The notes under the pieces were generated by a model. The model was not told the origin of the DNA and searched no databases. It saw only the letters and a program-made list of their open reading frames with translations. Shown piece by piece: positions 52,486 through 63,070 of a DNA stretch of 64,000 bases. Origin of the DNA: Acrasis kona (taxonomy: Eukaryota; Heterolobosea; Eutetramitea; Acrasida; Acrasidae); assembly GCA_026419775.2 (NCBI GenBank), contig JAOPGA020000309.1, forward strand, positions 30,254 through 94,253, in the 5' to 3' direction. The translations under genes were made by a program, and so were the position numbers. Positions within the stretch are counted from its first letter, which is position 1. Each line of letters opens with the position of its first letter.

Positions 52486-54617
52486 TTATTGTATAATACA
52501 TTTTCTTTGATTTCTATTACCACCGAGAATTCTTGTTACCTCTTCATTGTCATCCTCATGTACTCCGGGTAGTTGATATCTATCTACTTGCTCCACTTGT
52601 TGACCACGCAGCCAATCCTCCTCCCTTATCCTGTAGGCATCATTACTAATCACTTGCTTTTCCATCAACTTTCTAACTTCTTGAATCTCTTCAATTAATT
52701 CTTTATCACAACCCTCCAATTGGTCTTTAAGAGTCTCCAAATTCTTGGCGATCATCTTGATTGCAGCCGTACGCAAACCGATTGCACCACATACCTCTGC
52801 GATGGATACGATATCCACAACATGATCAATGTGCAAGTTTTTTAGTATAACAAACTCTGCTGCTGCCCTCAATTTACCCCAATTGATGCGTGCACCCAGT
52901 TCCAACAAAGCCACGCTCATTTCAGGAGCAATCTCATCGGAGAAGTTATCGACGTACATGTATTCTAACAATGTCTTAAATACATCAGGATTAGCGTCTT
53001 GGAATTTAACAATCTTTTGACTGGACTCGATCATTCCAGTACTAAACATTGCCTTGAAGAAATCTGAACGGAATCCCAAAACGCACTTGTGAGAATAAAC
53101 AATGGTACTGGAGTCATCAAGAGAGAATGCGACGTCAGAATAAAAGTCTTTGGCATTAACAAACATGTTCTTTAAATCTCTTATCAAGTCGTCTCTGTTT
53201 CCTGTTACATATCTACTAGAAGAGGATACAAACACCATGCCGAACAAAGTCAAGATGGCCTTGAATTCATCTAATTGAGAAAGTGGAACTCTTGTTGAAC
53301 TATTGGAATAAACAAAATCTAAAAAAGCTTCAAGCAGGTTTTCCGGAATGTATTCAGAGACGTTCAGTTCCATGTCGAGCTCTGGAGTGGAGCCCAAATT
53401 TTGTAACAAGCCTCTACATTTTTCAGATCTGGCAGCAAGAATGCACCTATGAACTTTAAAGCTCACAGAACCACTTACAATCGTCACGTCATGATGGTTT
53501 GATGATTTTAGAAGGCGTATCAAACCATTCGTTTTGGAAGTAAAACAAAAAACATTGTAACCACCAGAAAAGATTTTTTCGACTTCATAATCTTGTAAAG
53601 ACGAAATCATAGTTGGCTCCGGAACGTTATTTTTGTGTCCGATACCCACATTACCATGTTTATTATAACCCCATGCATAAGCATGATAAGTGTTTGTTAT
53701 GATCCCAAAAGAAGACAAAGTGGAGAAGATGGACGACACCTGCAGACCAAATGTATTGACGTGGGTGAGTTTTACAAATCCTGTCACCATGTTACAATTT
53801 TCGGAAATGTCTCCCGACAAGTAAACTTCTCCGGCATGATTTAAGAGTAGTGTATGTTTGAGCCCACAAATTACATCCTTCCAATTGTGCCCTTGGTACA
53901 TTTCAACGGGTTTGGTGTCGGGTATCGCCTGGTCGAGAGCTCCGTAACTAAACACTTTACCACTTCTCGTCAAGATGGCTGCGTGTTTGAAGCCGCAAGA
54001 TACCTTGACGCAGTATTCAGACGCCAGTGCGTTAATCTAAATTTGATTAGATTTGATGTTTTTGATGAAACTTACCACCTGAGGGAAGCGATGACTGAGA
54101 CCCCAAGTCAAGACTTCTCCCTTGTCCGTGACGCAAGCAGAGTGACTATCACCCGCTGAAATTTGTACAACGGCATATCTGAACAATTGATCTATTTGTA
54201 TGGGAACGGGACTAATCTCTCTTGTAGATTCGCTTGTGTGCACCCAGCCGAACTGCCAAACTCTACCATCGGACGTCATGCATAGCGAATGACTTTTTCC
54301 GCAGGAGGCATCGATTACCCTTACAGACTCTGTAAACCGGACCAGTGATGGCTCTGTGACAATTAGATCACTCTCAGTTCCGAGTCCCAAAGCTCCATAT
54401 CTTCCTCTGCCGACGGAGTATAATCTTCCCTCGTCTGTAACTAGTAATGCTATTGATATTAATATCATCTTGAATGTAGTCAAGTACCATGCCAAAGAGA
54501 AACAGACACCTTCTTGACATTCAATTCACTCATCACAGGAACTTCAATTGGTAGAGTTTCGTCCGTGAGCTTACCAGTGCACATGCCACCGAAGCCACCA
54601 AATCCAAATGCAAACAT
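52486..54617 (-). CDS. RCC1-repeat / BTB-domain protein
   Basis: Exons 54617-54488, 54449-54076 and 54036-52486, with introns of 38 and 39 nt; 684 aa. The N-terminal half is an RCC1 propeller (FGFGGFGGMCTGKL, ALLVTDEGRLYSVGRGRYGALGLG, DASCGKSHSLCMTSDGRVWQFG, ISAGDSHSACVTDKGEVLTWGL, VSCGFKHAAILTRSGKVFSYG, AYAWGYNKHGNVGIGH). Two BTB/POZ modules follow: DVTIVSGSVSFKVHRCILAARSEKCRGLL and DVAFSLDDSSTIVYSHKCVLGFRSDFFKAMFSTGM, with LLEYMYVDNF. Probably a cullin-3 adaptor; the ligand is unknown. Confidence 0.92.
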
Positions 54618-55003
54618 TTCTGTTGTCTTTTGTTCACCCGAAGTTCATCAATTATATTAATCAACCAATCCATTACAACAGCATTCAATTGGAGTTCCAA
54701 CATGAACATTGACAAGGTCGAGATTCTATTATAGTCTTTGCGCACACATCAGCAATATGAAATAGTATGCACAATGATACAATGAGATATTTTTAATCAA
54801 AAGTATTGGGTCAATTATAGTGAAATTATACCTCAATTTGCGTTGAGGAGCGACTATTTCTAGAGAGATATTAAAACAGACTTTTCAATTAAATGTTTGT
54901 TGTTTATTCTTTTCTTAAATGTTTATTTTTATTGTTTATTTTGTTAGTAGATCTAGCTTAAGTGGTCTGTACATATTTCTCTTTTGTCTTCTCAGCATTT
55001 GTT
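54618..55003. other. Intergenic
   Basis: About 385 AT-rich bp upstream of the RCC1-BTB gene. Part of it (54936-55003) may be the true 3' end of the next gene if that gene has a one-base deletion. Confidence 0.4.
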
Positions 55004-55258
55004 TTACTGTACTAATGTCGCGATCGCTGAATGATTTTGTGAAGTGGATACGAATAGTTTCATCTTTGGCACTAACTGTGTCATCTTTTTCCGCTTAGGC
55101 GCCGATTTGCTCGTTTGAGTTCCCACAATGTTGAATGCTTGTTCGTCTTTTATGGTGTGCTGGTACTTTGGGGTGTCTAGGTATGGGTTAAGGATATCTG
55201 GTACGGTGTCTTCATGGAAGTTGTTCTCAACGTCCTCATCATAATCAATATTGAACAT
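55004..55258 (-). CDS. Small hypothetical protein, probably truncated by a one-base indel
   Basis: 84-aa frame from ATG 55258: acidic start (NIDYDEDVENNFHEDTVPDILNPYLDTP), then SKSAPKRKK at an A5 run (complement of 55086-55090). In the annotated frame the last ~25 residues are unremarkable. One added A moves reading to a frame open to 54936 and encodes a charged, basic C-terminus (KDETIRIHFTKSFSDRDIS...LRRQKRNMYRPLKLDLL), giving ~107 aa. The second reading looks more protein-like. Function unknown. Confidence 0.5.
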   Translation of the reverse strand: MFNIDYDEDVENNFHEDTVPDILNPYLDTPKYQHTIKDEQAFNIVGTQTSKSAPKRKKMTQLVPKMKLFVSTSQNHSAIATLVQ

Positions 55259-55724
55259 GTTCGTGTTTGTTGAAATATTTAAAGGAACATCCCGGAATTA
55301 ATTTATAGTTATCTGATTCGTGTCCTGGTTTGAACCTTCAGCGTTTATTACAAAATAATTTGAAGCTTCAAAATATCAGATGGAAGCAAGACATTGACTC
55401 CTACTTTTATGGTCGTAGGAACACAAGGAATTAATCTGACATTCGCTATAGTTCCAACCGTTATGACTTTATCTCGTAACATATTCGTTCACTTGTTGAA
55501 CCAATAGGCTTCAATTTATTAGACTATACAACAATACATTAAATTTCAACACTTGATTCTTCGGCACATCGTAACATTTTCAAACTATAAGTTTATACAC
55601 CAACTTAACCAATCTCATGTTCAACACACATCAACTATCGAGTATAAGAATAAACACGAGCAACGAAAACAGTAAATTTAGACGCCCGCTGAATATATAA
55701 TGCTATTTACTGAACTTTGGACAT
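55259..55724. other. Intergenic
   Basis: About 465 bp, AT-rich, no supported gene or repeat. Confidence 0.45.
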
Positions 55725-57137
55725 TTAGTCCCTATTATAAAATCTACCTGAGTATCCTCTGCTTCTTGCATTCAGACTTGGAGGTTCATACTCACGTGAA
55801 TATGAATCTTCAAACTCTGGTTCGTTCGGTTGTTGGTCATATTCAGTTGCTGGACTTTGGAATCGTGGCGTAATGTTGGCCACATTGGCCAACTGTTGGA
55901 GTTGTGGCGGTACTCTATTCATGATGGGGCTGATGATTCGTCCCATTCTTCGTTGGAATCTTCGAAGTCCGGGAATCTGTTGTCCTTTGTCTTGAGAATA
56001 ATTATTATATACATTGTTCGCAAATTCCTTGGCCTTGTTCTTTACCATCTCCCTTACTTTCTTCTTGATTACTTTACTATTTAATTCCCTCTTGAGGTGG
56101 TTCTTGAATGACCTTCTGACTCTTCCTCTTGCCTCCTGGAAAGCTCTCCTCTTTGCATTCTTTAGTGTCCTTCTCGTGACATTCTTGATGCCTCTACGCG
56201 AAAACTTGAAGGCTCCTTTCTTTCCAAATCTGAGCGCGCTCTTTCCACCGAACTTGGCTCCTGACTTGACTCCAGCTTTTACACCACTCCTGACTCCTGA
56301 TTTGATTCCGGCTTTGATGCCTGCTTTAATACCAGCCTTCATTCCGGCTTTCATTCCGGCTTTAACACCTGTCTTTACTGCATACTTTAACGCTTGCTTT
56401 GTGGCAGTTACTGCAACTGTTTTACCCATACTAGCGGCGAGTGCTCCAGGGTTGGGTATTGGGATCATAGATGCGACGTCTCCAATATCTTCAGCCAGTG
56501 CGATGGATGCCTTTAAAGGATTTTTTTTGAAATCTCTAACCTGTTGCTTCCAACCATTAAACGTTCCGTATTTGTTGCCCAACCTATTGATCATTGTTTG
56601 AGGGTTCATGTCATTTAAAGCGGCACCAACATATGGTATCTTATCTTTTGCTACCTGGCCTGCTACGTTTAATCCTACATAAAGTGGATTTGCAAACTGC
56701 TGTAGTTCATTAAACCCTTTATATGGATTTTTAAGGTAATTTAGCCAGGTATCTTTATTTTTCAAACCGAGAGCCAAGTTCTTGTATCTATTATAGTAAA
56801 GTTTTTCCGTAATGTACAGCTACTCCTGCAACTGGATTTCACCTACATGCTTCAGAATGTTTTTATGAATATTTGCGTCTTTGAGTGTTTTGATGGACTT
56901 CTTTGCTACCCTTTCAACTTTTCTACCCAAATCTTTCATTTTGCCGCCGACACCTTTAATAACATTCTTTTTGAAACCTTGTACAATCTTCTTATTAAAA
57001 CCACGCTTAACCTTATTTCCAAAATTTTTGAACTTTCTTCTCAACTTTTTGATAAATAGTGCATTGGCCTCTGCATCTGCATAGTTAAAGATCAAGATAA
57101 ATATGATCGCACAGATGAATAGTAGACGTTTGTTCAT
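55725..57137 (-). CDS. Secreted Lys/Arg-rich protein with KAGx/KSGx tetrad repeats
   Basis: Two open frames in the same register, separated only by a TAG. The second has no ATG, so they are joined by a 27-nt in-frame intron (56846-56820, GTAGGT...GAGTAG). Exons 57137-56847 and 56819-55725 give 461 aa. Signal peptide RLLFICAIIFILIFNYADAEA, then highly basic helices (IKKLRRKFKNFGNKVKRGFNKKIV). Around the middle is a run of tetrads (KAGMKAGMKAGIKAGIK...KSGV), then SGAKFGGKSALRFGKKGAFKF and Arg/Lys-rich segments, and a Gln/Pro/Tyr tail. A cationic extracellular or granule protein is likely; a membrane-active function is possible but unproven. Confidence 0.7.
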
Positions 57138-57299
57138 GATCAATAGTCTAATTTTAACCTCTGTATTGACCTTTTGCGGTGATTGTAAAGAAGTCAAGAA
57201 AATTTGAAAACCAATTTCCAGGTTTTAATTTCGAGGAGCTAGCAATGTACGATGGAAAGCTATCATTGAATTGGTATTGATATTAGTTTACCTGGTTAT

Positions 57300-57551
57300 T
57301 TAAGCATGGATGTGGACAAGCACTTCTCTAACAAAATACCTGTTAAGAAGACACTCTATGGATGTCTTATTTATTAGTATGTCTCTAATAGATAAATTTA
57401 TTAGTATGTCGCGTGCTAGGCTATTAGTGACGTCAAGTCCTTGAAATTCGTCTTCTATTGCAGTGTCGATAATTACTAGCTTTTTGACGGGCATTGCATT
57501 TTCTTGCTCACTAGAAATTTTATAGAAGCTGTGAAGTACATCAACTATCAT
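57300..57551 (-). CDS. Small hypothetical protein
   Basis: 83 aa from ATG 57551, intact frame: MIVDVLHSFYKISSEQENAMPVKKLVIIDTAIEDEF... with a near-repeat (RDILINLSIRDILINKTS). No family known and no supporting motif beyond plausible composition. Confidence 0.4.
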   Translation of the reverse strand: MIVDVLHSFYKISSEQENAMPVKKLVIIDTAIEDEFQGLDVTNSLARDILINLSIRDILINKTSIECLLNRYFVREVLVHIHA

Positions 57552-57637
57552 GTCGTTGTTTTCGTCAGTTGGTTAGTGGTTGGCGCTACTTGATATGGTA
57601 GGAGGAGGCTGTTGCACTATAGAAGGAATTTAAAAAT

Positions 57638-57651
57638 ATCCGCCGGCGGAT
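57638..57651. repeat. GC-rich 14-bp perfect palindrome
   Basis: ATCCGCCGGCGGAT is a perfect inverted repeat in otherwise AT-rich DNA, ~310 bp upstream of the ENT transporter start and ~85 bp upstream of the divergent small gene. It could be a dimeric factor binding site. Confidence 0.5.
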
Positions 57652-57750
57652 TTATTAAATGAATAAAGATTCGATTTTTTAACACTGTGCAAAGCCGCCA
57701 GCATTGGGAAACTGAGGTGGTTATTGTTTACTAACATCATTGTGTAGGTC

Positions 57751-57933
57751 ATGCGTAAAACAGGCAATATTTATCAGAAAAAAAGGCATTTCACCGAAGC
57801 GGAAGAAAATAAAGATAGAAATGAGGATGAAAAATTGAAGAATAAACAGTGGTGGGATAATGCAAAACGGTTTCTAATACACCCGCAACTCTATATTTAC
57901 CAATGTTGTAGCAAATTTAACCGCGTTACATAA
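57751..57933 (+). CDS. Small charged hypothetical protein, possibly the 3' exon of a spliced gene
   Basis: 60-aa frame from ATG 57751: Lys/Glu/Asn-rich (KKRHFTEAEENKDRNEDEKLKNKQWWDNAKRFL). Just upstream, 57717-57747 looks like a 31-nt intron (GTGGTT...TTTACTAACATCATTGTGTAG), and the preceding frame (FFNTVQSRQHWETE) is open and joins in phase. A still earlier start was not resolved with confidence, so the true 5' end is unknown. Stops 17 bp before the ENT transporter start. Confidence 0.45.
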   Translation: MRKTGNIYQKKRHFTEAEENKDRNEDEKLKNKQWWDNAKRFLIHPQLYIYQCCSKFNRVT

Positions 57934-57950
57934 CAAAACAAGAAGAGGCA

Positions 57951-59417
57951 ATGACGGCACAAGAGGAGCAAGAAGAGCCTGGTGCAGTTGCAGACAGTAA
58001 TACTTCCTGCCTCTCGATACAGAACGAAGTCGAAGAACCTTCGCCGAAAGATATAAAGGACGTGGTGTCATCCACTACAACAGACACCGACCAAGGCCAG
58101 CGTATACATACAGAAAAAGAAGATTATGCTCCTATATGGGGGTATTTTGTTTTCTACCTGTTCGGTGTTGGGGTTGTCATGTCATATTTTACATTCATTT
58201 TGTGCCTTGATTTTTATAGAAAGTAAGTCAGTTGCATTTATATACTTACATTTAGTGTTTTTATAGATTTTGCGTATTTATCTATCGTGTTTAACATTGG
58301 GTTTAATTGTGGCGGATGGGTGACTTCTACATTTTTTGCCCTTCCACTTCAGAGCATAATAAGGTCCCATATATTGATGGTTTTGTTTTTTTGTATAAAC
58401 ATTTTTTGCCTTGTGGTGGCCATTGTATTAAATTATTGTTGCACATTGGACACCGTAAGCGTCATCGGACCACCAAATCGCTTGATAATGAGTCTCTTGT
58501 GCATAGACCTCTGCGTGCTTGGTATTTCGTATGGTGTGTGCTCCTCCTGTTTATTTAGCGTTGTGGGGCCCATAAGTCCAAAATACACTTCTGCAGTCAT
58601 GGCAGGTATAGGGTCTGCCGGTATATTGGTTTCCATTATCAGATTGATTAGCAAAGCTATCGCGTCTGTTGTACCAAGGACATTGTATGTACAAATGATT
58701 GCAGCAAATTGTTTTTTTTCGATAGCCGTCATCATACAAGTATGCTGCCTAATTGCATCGGCATGCTTGATTAAGATGCCATTTACCATCAAATCCATAC
58801 CAAGGAAGCCAAGAAACAAAAAAGAATTGGAAGAGGTGGATTCATTGGAACAGAGTGGACCAGTTCCAAAAGAACCTTTCTCCGACAAAATAAAAGCGTG
58901 GTTTCAAGTTGTTGGTGCCTGCGCACTTCCTGGGAGTTATGTACTTTATACCTTCACGATAACATATTGCATGTATCCAGGGATTATCACTGGCTACAAA
59001 AGTAACATGAATGAATATTTTCAAGCCAGTGGCTTCTTCTCCGCCACAACTCTTGCGTGCTACAGCTTGGGAGATTTTATTGGACGCTTGATTTCAGTGT
59101 TCAGGAAGCTCCATATCATACCCGTAAAGTGGTTATGGACTGTTCTATTGTGGCGCATACTTTTCATTCCTCTTCTCATAGTGTACCTGAGGTATAACTT
59201 GACTATTTACGATCCCCTGAAGATTTTGGCAGCCTTCTTCTTTAGTTTGCTTGGAGGATACTTTGGATCGATTTCAATGATGATGGGGTCAGGTATGGTC
59301 AAAGGAAGAAGATATGCGGGGAGTGCAATGACATTTTGGTTAAATAGCGGAGTTGCACTTGGAGCCATTATAGGAGCGCCTATAGGATATGCATGTAGTC
59401 TAATGAATCAATCATAA
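57951..59417 (+). CDS. Equilibrative nucleoside transporter (ENT/SLC29 family)
   Basis: Multi-pass carrier for nucleosides or nucleobases. Exons 57951-58222 and 58256-59417, with a 33-nt intron (GTAAGT...TACATTTAG); 477 aa. A polar N-terminus precedes TM1 (YFVFYLFGVGVVMSYFTFILCLDFYR). Family blocks: VVGPISPKYTSAVMAGIGSAGILVSIIRLISKA, LACYSLGDFIGRLIS, and FFFSLLGGYFGSISMMMG. A cytosolic loop rich in Lys/Glu lies mid-protein. It ends 10 bp from the convergent LRR gene. Confidence 0.88.
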
Positions 59418-59427
59418 AATGTAAAAT

Positions 59428-60444
59428 TTATTCATTAGTATTTTCAATTACACTTCCCTTTACTGCATTTCCGAGTATACTTTTTAGGTCCGGAGTGGGC
59501 TCGGTTGATGTCTCGCCACCTCGCTCCTTCAACAAGTTTTTGAGTGTTACCAGTTCCTCCTCATCGCCAGTCATGTTGTTATTGTTGAGTTGTATTTCGT
59601 TTATCACACCATTTTCAGAGTTTTGAATACCAGCAATTAAGTGTGACACGCCCTTCTCGCTAATGGAATTCTCGTTCAGAATCAACTTTTTCAGTTTGGA
59701 CAAACCGTTGTGTTGACGCTCAAACGCCGATGCAATTACTTTGCAAGCATCGTCCCCAACCTCACAACCTGTCAAGTCCAAGTACTCAAAGCGGTCTTCT
59801 GACACTAACACTCTAATGTTTTCCGAGTTCATCTCCCACTTTGTTAAAGATAACTGGGTGATGTGTGTCTGCTTGCTCATGAGCTCGGCAAATCCCTTCG
59901 CTATGGCTGGAGTGATGGCGAAACCTCCTATGGTGAGACGATTTAGTTTGCATTTATTGGGTTCGCCAGACCCGGTCTCTGAAGCTAACAATGTTGTTCG
60001 GAGAGTGTCTAGGTTACTTTGGTCAAAAGGATTATAGCTGTCCAATGTGATGATCAATTCCCCGATAATGTCGCAATACATCAAACTACTAAAGATCCGA
60101 TTAATCCCGTTGCTCTCAAATTTGGCTCTCCGAAATCCAAGGGAGAGCGACTGCTGCACCCTCACCCGTATTGTATCTGTATGGTAACTTTTGAAAAAGA
60201 TGGCCGCATTCTTGGCGACCTCGTCACTTAGAATATCTGGTCCTGTGACGTGAAGTCTAGTAACGGATGTGTTGTTGGAGGATGTGAGCACTTGAATAAT
60301 GTCAGTAATACCTTGAGCATCTTTTTAAAGTTAGTATGAGCTGTAAATTAATCACTCACCAATATCGTCGGATTCATCAAACTCGATAGCTTTAACTAAA
60401 TTCTTACCAATACCCTTCTTTATCTTGCTCACCTTATCTCCCAT
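59428..60444 (-). CDS. RNI-type LRR protein with N-myristoylation-like start
   Basis: Exons 60444-60360 and 60320-59428, with a 39-nt intron; 325 aa. The N-terminus MGDKVSKIKKG fits MGxxxS plus a basic patch, suggesting N-myristoylation and membrane binding. LRRs of ribonuclease-inhibitor type follow (LNRLTIGGFAITPAIAKGFAEL, ITQLSLTKWEMN, FEYLDLTGCEVGDDACKVIA, LKKLILNENSISEKGVSHLI, INEIQLNNNNM), then an acidic end. Function unknown. Confidence 0.82.
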
Positions 60445-60632
60445 AGTTAACAACTCTGTTTCGGTCCTGACATGTGACAGTAGACGTTCATTTTGTTGTA
60501 ATCATTGGTCCCATCAATCTTCAACATTCCCCGCGAACGAAAAAATAGGAGTTACCCGACGTCGTGTAGAAATCAACACAATCACACAGTACAGACATAT
60601 AACAACATATCTAGTACCCAAATTTTTATTTA

Positions 60633-61546
60633 TTACAAACCGAGGATTTGATTCTTCTTTGTTTCAAACTCTTCGAACGTCAAAATACCAGCGTCCCTTA
60701 GTTCAGCCAACTTTTCTAAATCATCAAAGCTATTTTCATCAACAGTTGCAGTGCTGGTAAAAGTAATATTTTGGGTAGTCGGTCCAGGCGAAGTTGGTTG
60801 TTGGACAACCTTAACAATGTTGTTGTGGATACTTTTGCCTTGATCATAGGCAATTGATCCACTCATTTGTTGAGTTGTGGCTCCGCGAACACCAGTATCT
60901 TTTGTTTTGACAACTTCGCGGGAGGCATTTAGGCCTGTGGCGTGCTTGAATGACCCCTATATTGTGTTAAAAGAGAAAAGTAAAAAGTCATCGCTCTCAC
61001 CTCGTATTGCAAGCCAACCGTGTTGCTTGAACGTCTTAATTGGTCTTCTGTAAATTGTATGTTCTGTTTCTCTGCCATTTTAACACCTAAACAGGGCCCT
61101 GTGTAGCCGGGTTGCTTCTGAACAACTCCACCAAAGTTGAACAATGCTTGAATCACTTGAGGGATGTTCTTTCCTTCAAATAGATCGACAGTTTGGAAAG
61201 AGTCGTGTGGCTTGAGACCCATGTTGGCGGCTGCTTTTAGAAAGTAGCCCACATTTTCCATTTGCATGAAGTTCAATTTTGAATTGTTCACTTTTGGTAC
61301 AGAACCTGGTTTAATAGCGTTTGCCAACTTGCACAATAGCAGTCCATCCTTGAGACTGTCCTGGAAGTCATCATTTTTAAAACTCTCTCCTGTTACTGCT
61401 TCGATCCAGTATCTCACATTGCCCTCTTTTTCTTTATCATATTTGGCCATTTTTTTTGCTTCAAGTTCCAAGTCCATTCCGTAGATTGGGATGCCATCCT
61501 TGTTTGTCGCAACTTGTGAAGGGTCGTATTGAACGTATGAACTCAT
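60633..61546 (-). CDS. Calponin/transgelin-like CH protein with C-terminal SHOCT domain
   Basis: Exons 61546-61001 and 60956-60633, with a 44-nt intron; 289 aa. One calponin-homology domain of type 3 (KEGNVRYWIEAVTG, LKDGLLLCKLANAIKPGSVPKVN, FMQMENVGYFLKAAANMGLKPHDSFQTVDLFEGKNIPQVIQALFNFG) for actin binding. Calponin-like repeats follow (GYTGPCLGVKMAEKQNI, NTVGLQYEGSFKHATG). The last ~30 residues are a SHOCT module (FDDLEKLAELRDAGILTFEEFETKKNQIL), best known from bacterial membrane proteins, used here as an oligomerisation or interaction tag. Confidence 0.9.
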
Positions 61547-61655
61547 GTTGTTATAATGAGAATAAAGAATCCATCACGACTCCTTTTATATTGTCTATTT
61601 AATTGCAAAAAGGCTTTACATCATACAATGTCTCTTCAGCAGCCATCATCACTAT

Positions 61656-61883
61656 AAACAAACATCTATGTCCCAAAATAGGACAATGGTCTGATTGTAA
61701 TTTCAGGCAACCCGTTGAATGTTACATTGGTCAAAAAGCAAGTACGAAATATAACAAAGTATTAAACAAAAAGAATTTATATGGAAATTGCTATGAAGGA
61801 GCTTGGTTGTTTGCAAAAGGGCTTAAATATATGAATTACTTCACCACATCTAAAAACAAACGTTCATGCCCCAGAATAGGACA
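61656..61883 (+). repeat. Pair of 30-bp imperfect direct repeats
   Basis: Copies at 61656-61685 and 61854-61883 start with AAACAAAC and end with AATAGGACA; I count 25 of 30 identical. Offset 198 bp, a multiple of three. Confidence 0.5.
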
Positions 61884-62101
61884 TACTCGTATGTTGATCA
61901 TCAGTGATCTATAGGATCAAACAGAATTAAGAACTGTTCACTTAAAAATTATGTAGCAAGAAAAGTGAGTATGGCAACATGATGTGTGGGATCATCTCTA
62001 TAAATAGATAAGGTTGTTGTTTAGGAAAGTCCTCAGAGTGTTCAATGATGCCATATCAGATAATATATGTAGTCGTTGGACTGCCACAGATGATAGGTGA
62101 A

Positions 62102-62111
62102 ATATATAAAG
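62102..62111 (+). promoter_or_regulatory. TATA-like element upstream of the TMEM86-like gene
   Basis: ATATATAAAG about 45 bp upstream of the preferred ATG at 62153; matches a TATA-box core and supports that start over the in-frame ATG at 62045. Confidence 0.45.
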
Positions 62112-62152
62112 GTGTTTACTTTCATCAGAATTTTATTATTAGAAAGAATAAA

Positions 62153-63070
62153 ATGTCGAAGAACAATATAAGTTCGGTAGCACCGATAGATGTGGTGTCA
62201 CTCGTCTCAATGGCTGCTCTATCTATGGGTTTTAACCTAATGGGAAGGATAGTAAACAACAAACTAATGGTGCTCATGTCGACACCAATACCCTGCGTAG
62301 TTTTTATGCTGCTTTCTAGAGTTTGGACATTTCATGAGCCAGTAAGATACCAAGGAAATACTTACACCAATCTTGTGGGAGTAGGACTCCTAATATCTAG
62401 TCTCTCTGATGTGCTAATGAGTTTAGAGGTAGAAGAGTATAACGACACACTATTTGTAGTGGCGGTGTGTATGTTTTGTCTAGTGCAAATACTGTATGGT
62501 TCAGCTTTCACATTCTGTGCTCCTTATGTACATGAGGATGGCACTGAACAAAAAGGTATTATAGAGCTGAGATTGAGCAGATGCATACCGTTTGTAATAT
62601 ACTGCATAATGAGCTGGACAGTTGTGATGGTGGGTAGGAGCCTTGACCCAAAATCTACCTTGGTTCTGGTGTATATCACATTGCAGTGTATAACCACATG
62701 GAGGGCAAGTGCAAGAGTGGGAACAATACCTGGGAATGCTATAATGCAGCTGTTTGCGCTGACTGGTATGATATTGTTCACTTTGTGTGACACTATGATC
62801 GCCTTGCATATATTTGCTTACCCGAAAACAAACACTTTGGTAGTCATAGATATGTCAGTTTATTGGGTAGGACAGTTGTTTGTAGCTTTGTCCTGTAATG
62901 AACATCTCAACATTAGCGAAGTTGTTCATTACTCTGCAGCATGTTGCCGTTATGAATTGCAGCAGGAGAAAAAGTTCGAATACACACCTGAATTAATGTC
63001 TCCATATCCTGGTGCGTGCCCGGACAGTCCAATGATGTATACAACAGCATCGTTCAAACAAATTGTATAG
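62153..63070 (+). CDS. TMEM86/YhhN family membrane protein (lysoplasmalogenase-like)
   Basis: Multi-pass protein of the YhhN/TMEM86 family; animal members hydrolyse the vinyl-ether bond of lysoplasmalogens. 305 aa from ATG 62153, single exon, about eight hydrophobic segments. Family-type blocks: GVGLLISSLSDVLMSLE, ALTGMILFTLCDTMIALHIF and VYWVGQLFVALS; the Ser/Asp pairs in these helices are the conserved polar positions. The C-terminal ~50 residues are polar (YELQQEKKFEYTPELMSPYPG) and unlike other members. Activity not provable from sequence. Confidence 0.78.
   Translation: MSKNNISSVAPIDVVSLVSMAALSMGFNLMGRIVNNKLMVLMSTPIPCVVFMLLSRVWTFHEPVRYQGNTYTNLVGVGLLISSLSDVLMSLEVEEYNDTLFVVAVCMFCLVQILYGSAFTFCAPYVHEDGTEQKGIIELRLSRCIPFVIYCIMSWTVVMVGRSLDPKSTLVLVYITLQCITTWRASARVGTIPGNAIMQLFALTGMILFTLCDTMIALHIFAYPKTNTLVVIDMSVYWVGQLFVALSCNEHLNISEVVHYSAACCRYELQQEKKFEYTPELMSPYPGACPDSPMMYTTASFKQIV

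Larger units (their letters stand above)
61547..62152. other. Intergenic with a degenerate 30-bp direct repeat
   Basis: Divergent promoter region of the calponin and TMEM86-like genes. Two similar 30-bp direct copies lie at 61656-61685 and 61854-61883. An open frame without ATG (61603-61914) spans them. Confidence 0.45.

Noticed and set aside
62045-62152. Upstream in-frame ATG of the TMEM86-like gene
   Set aside because: A TATA-like element lies between it and the ATG at 62153, and the extra residues add nothing family-like.
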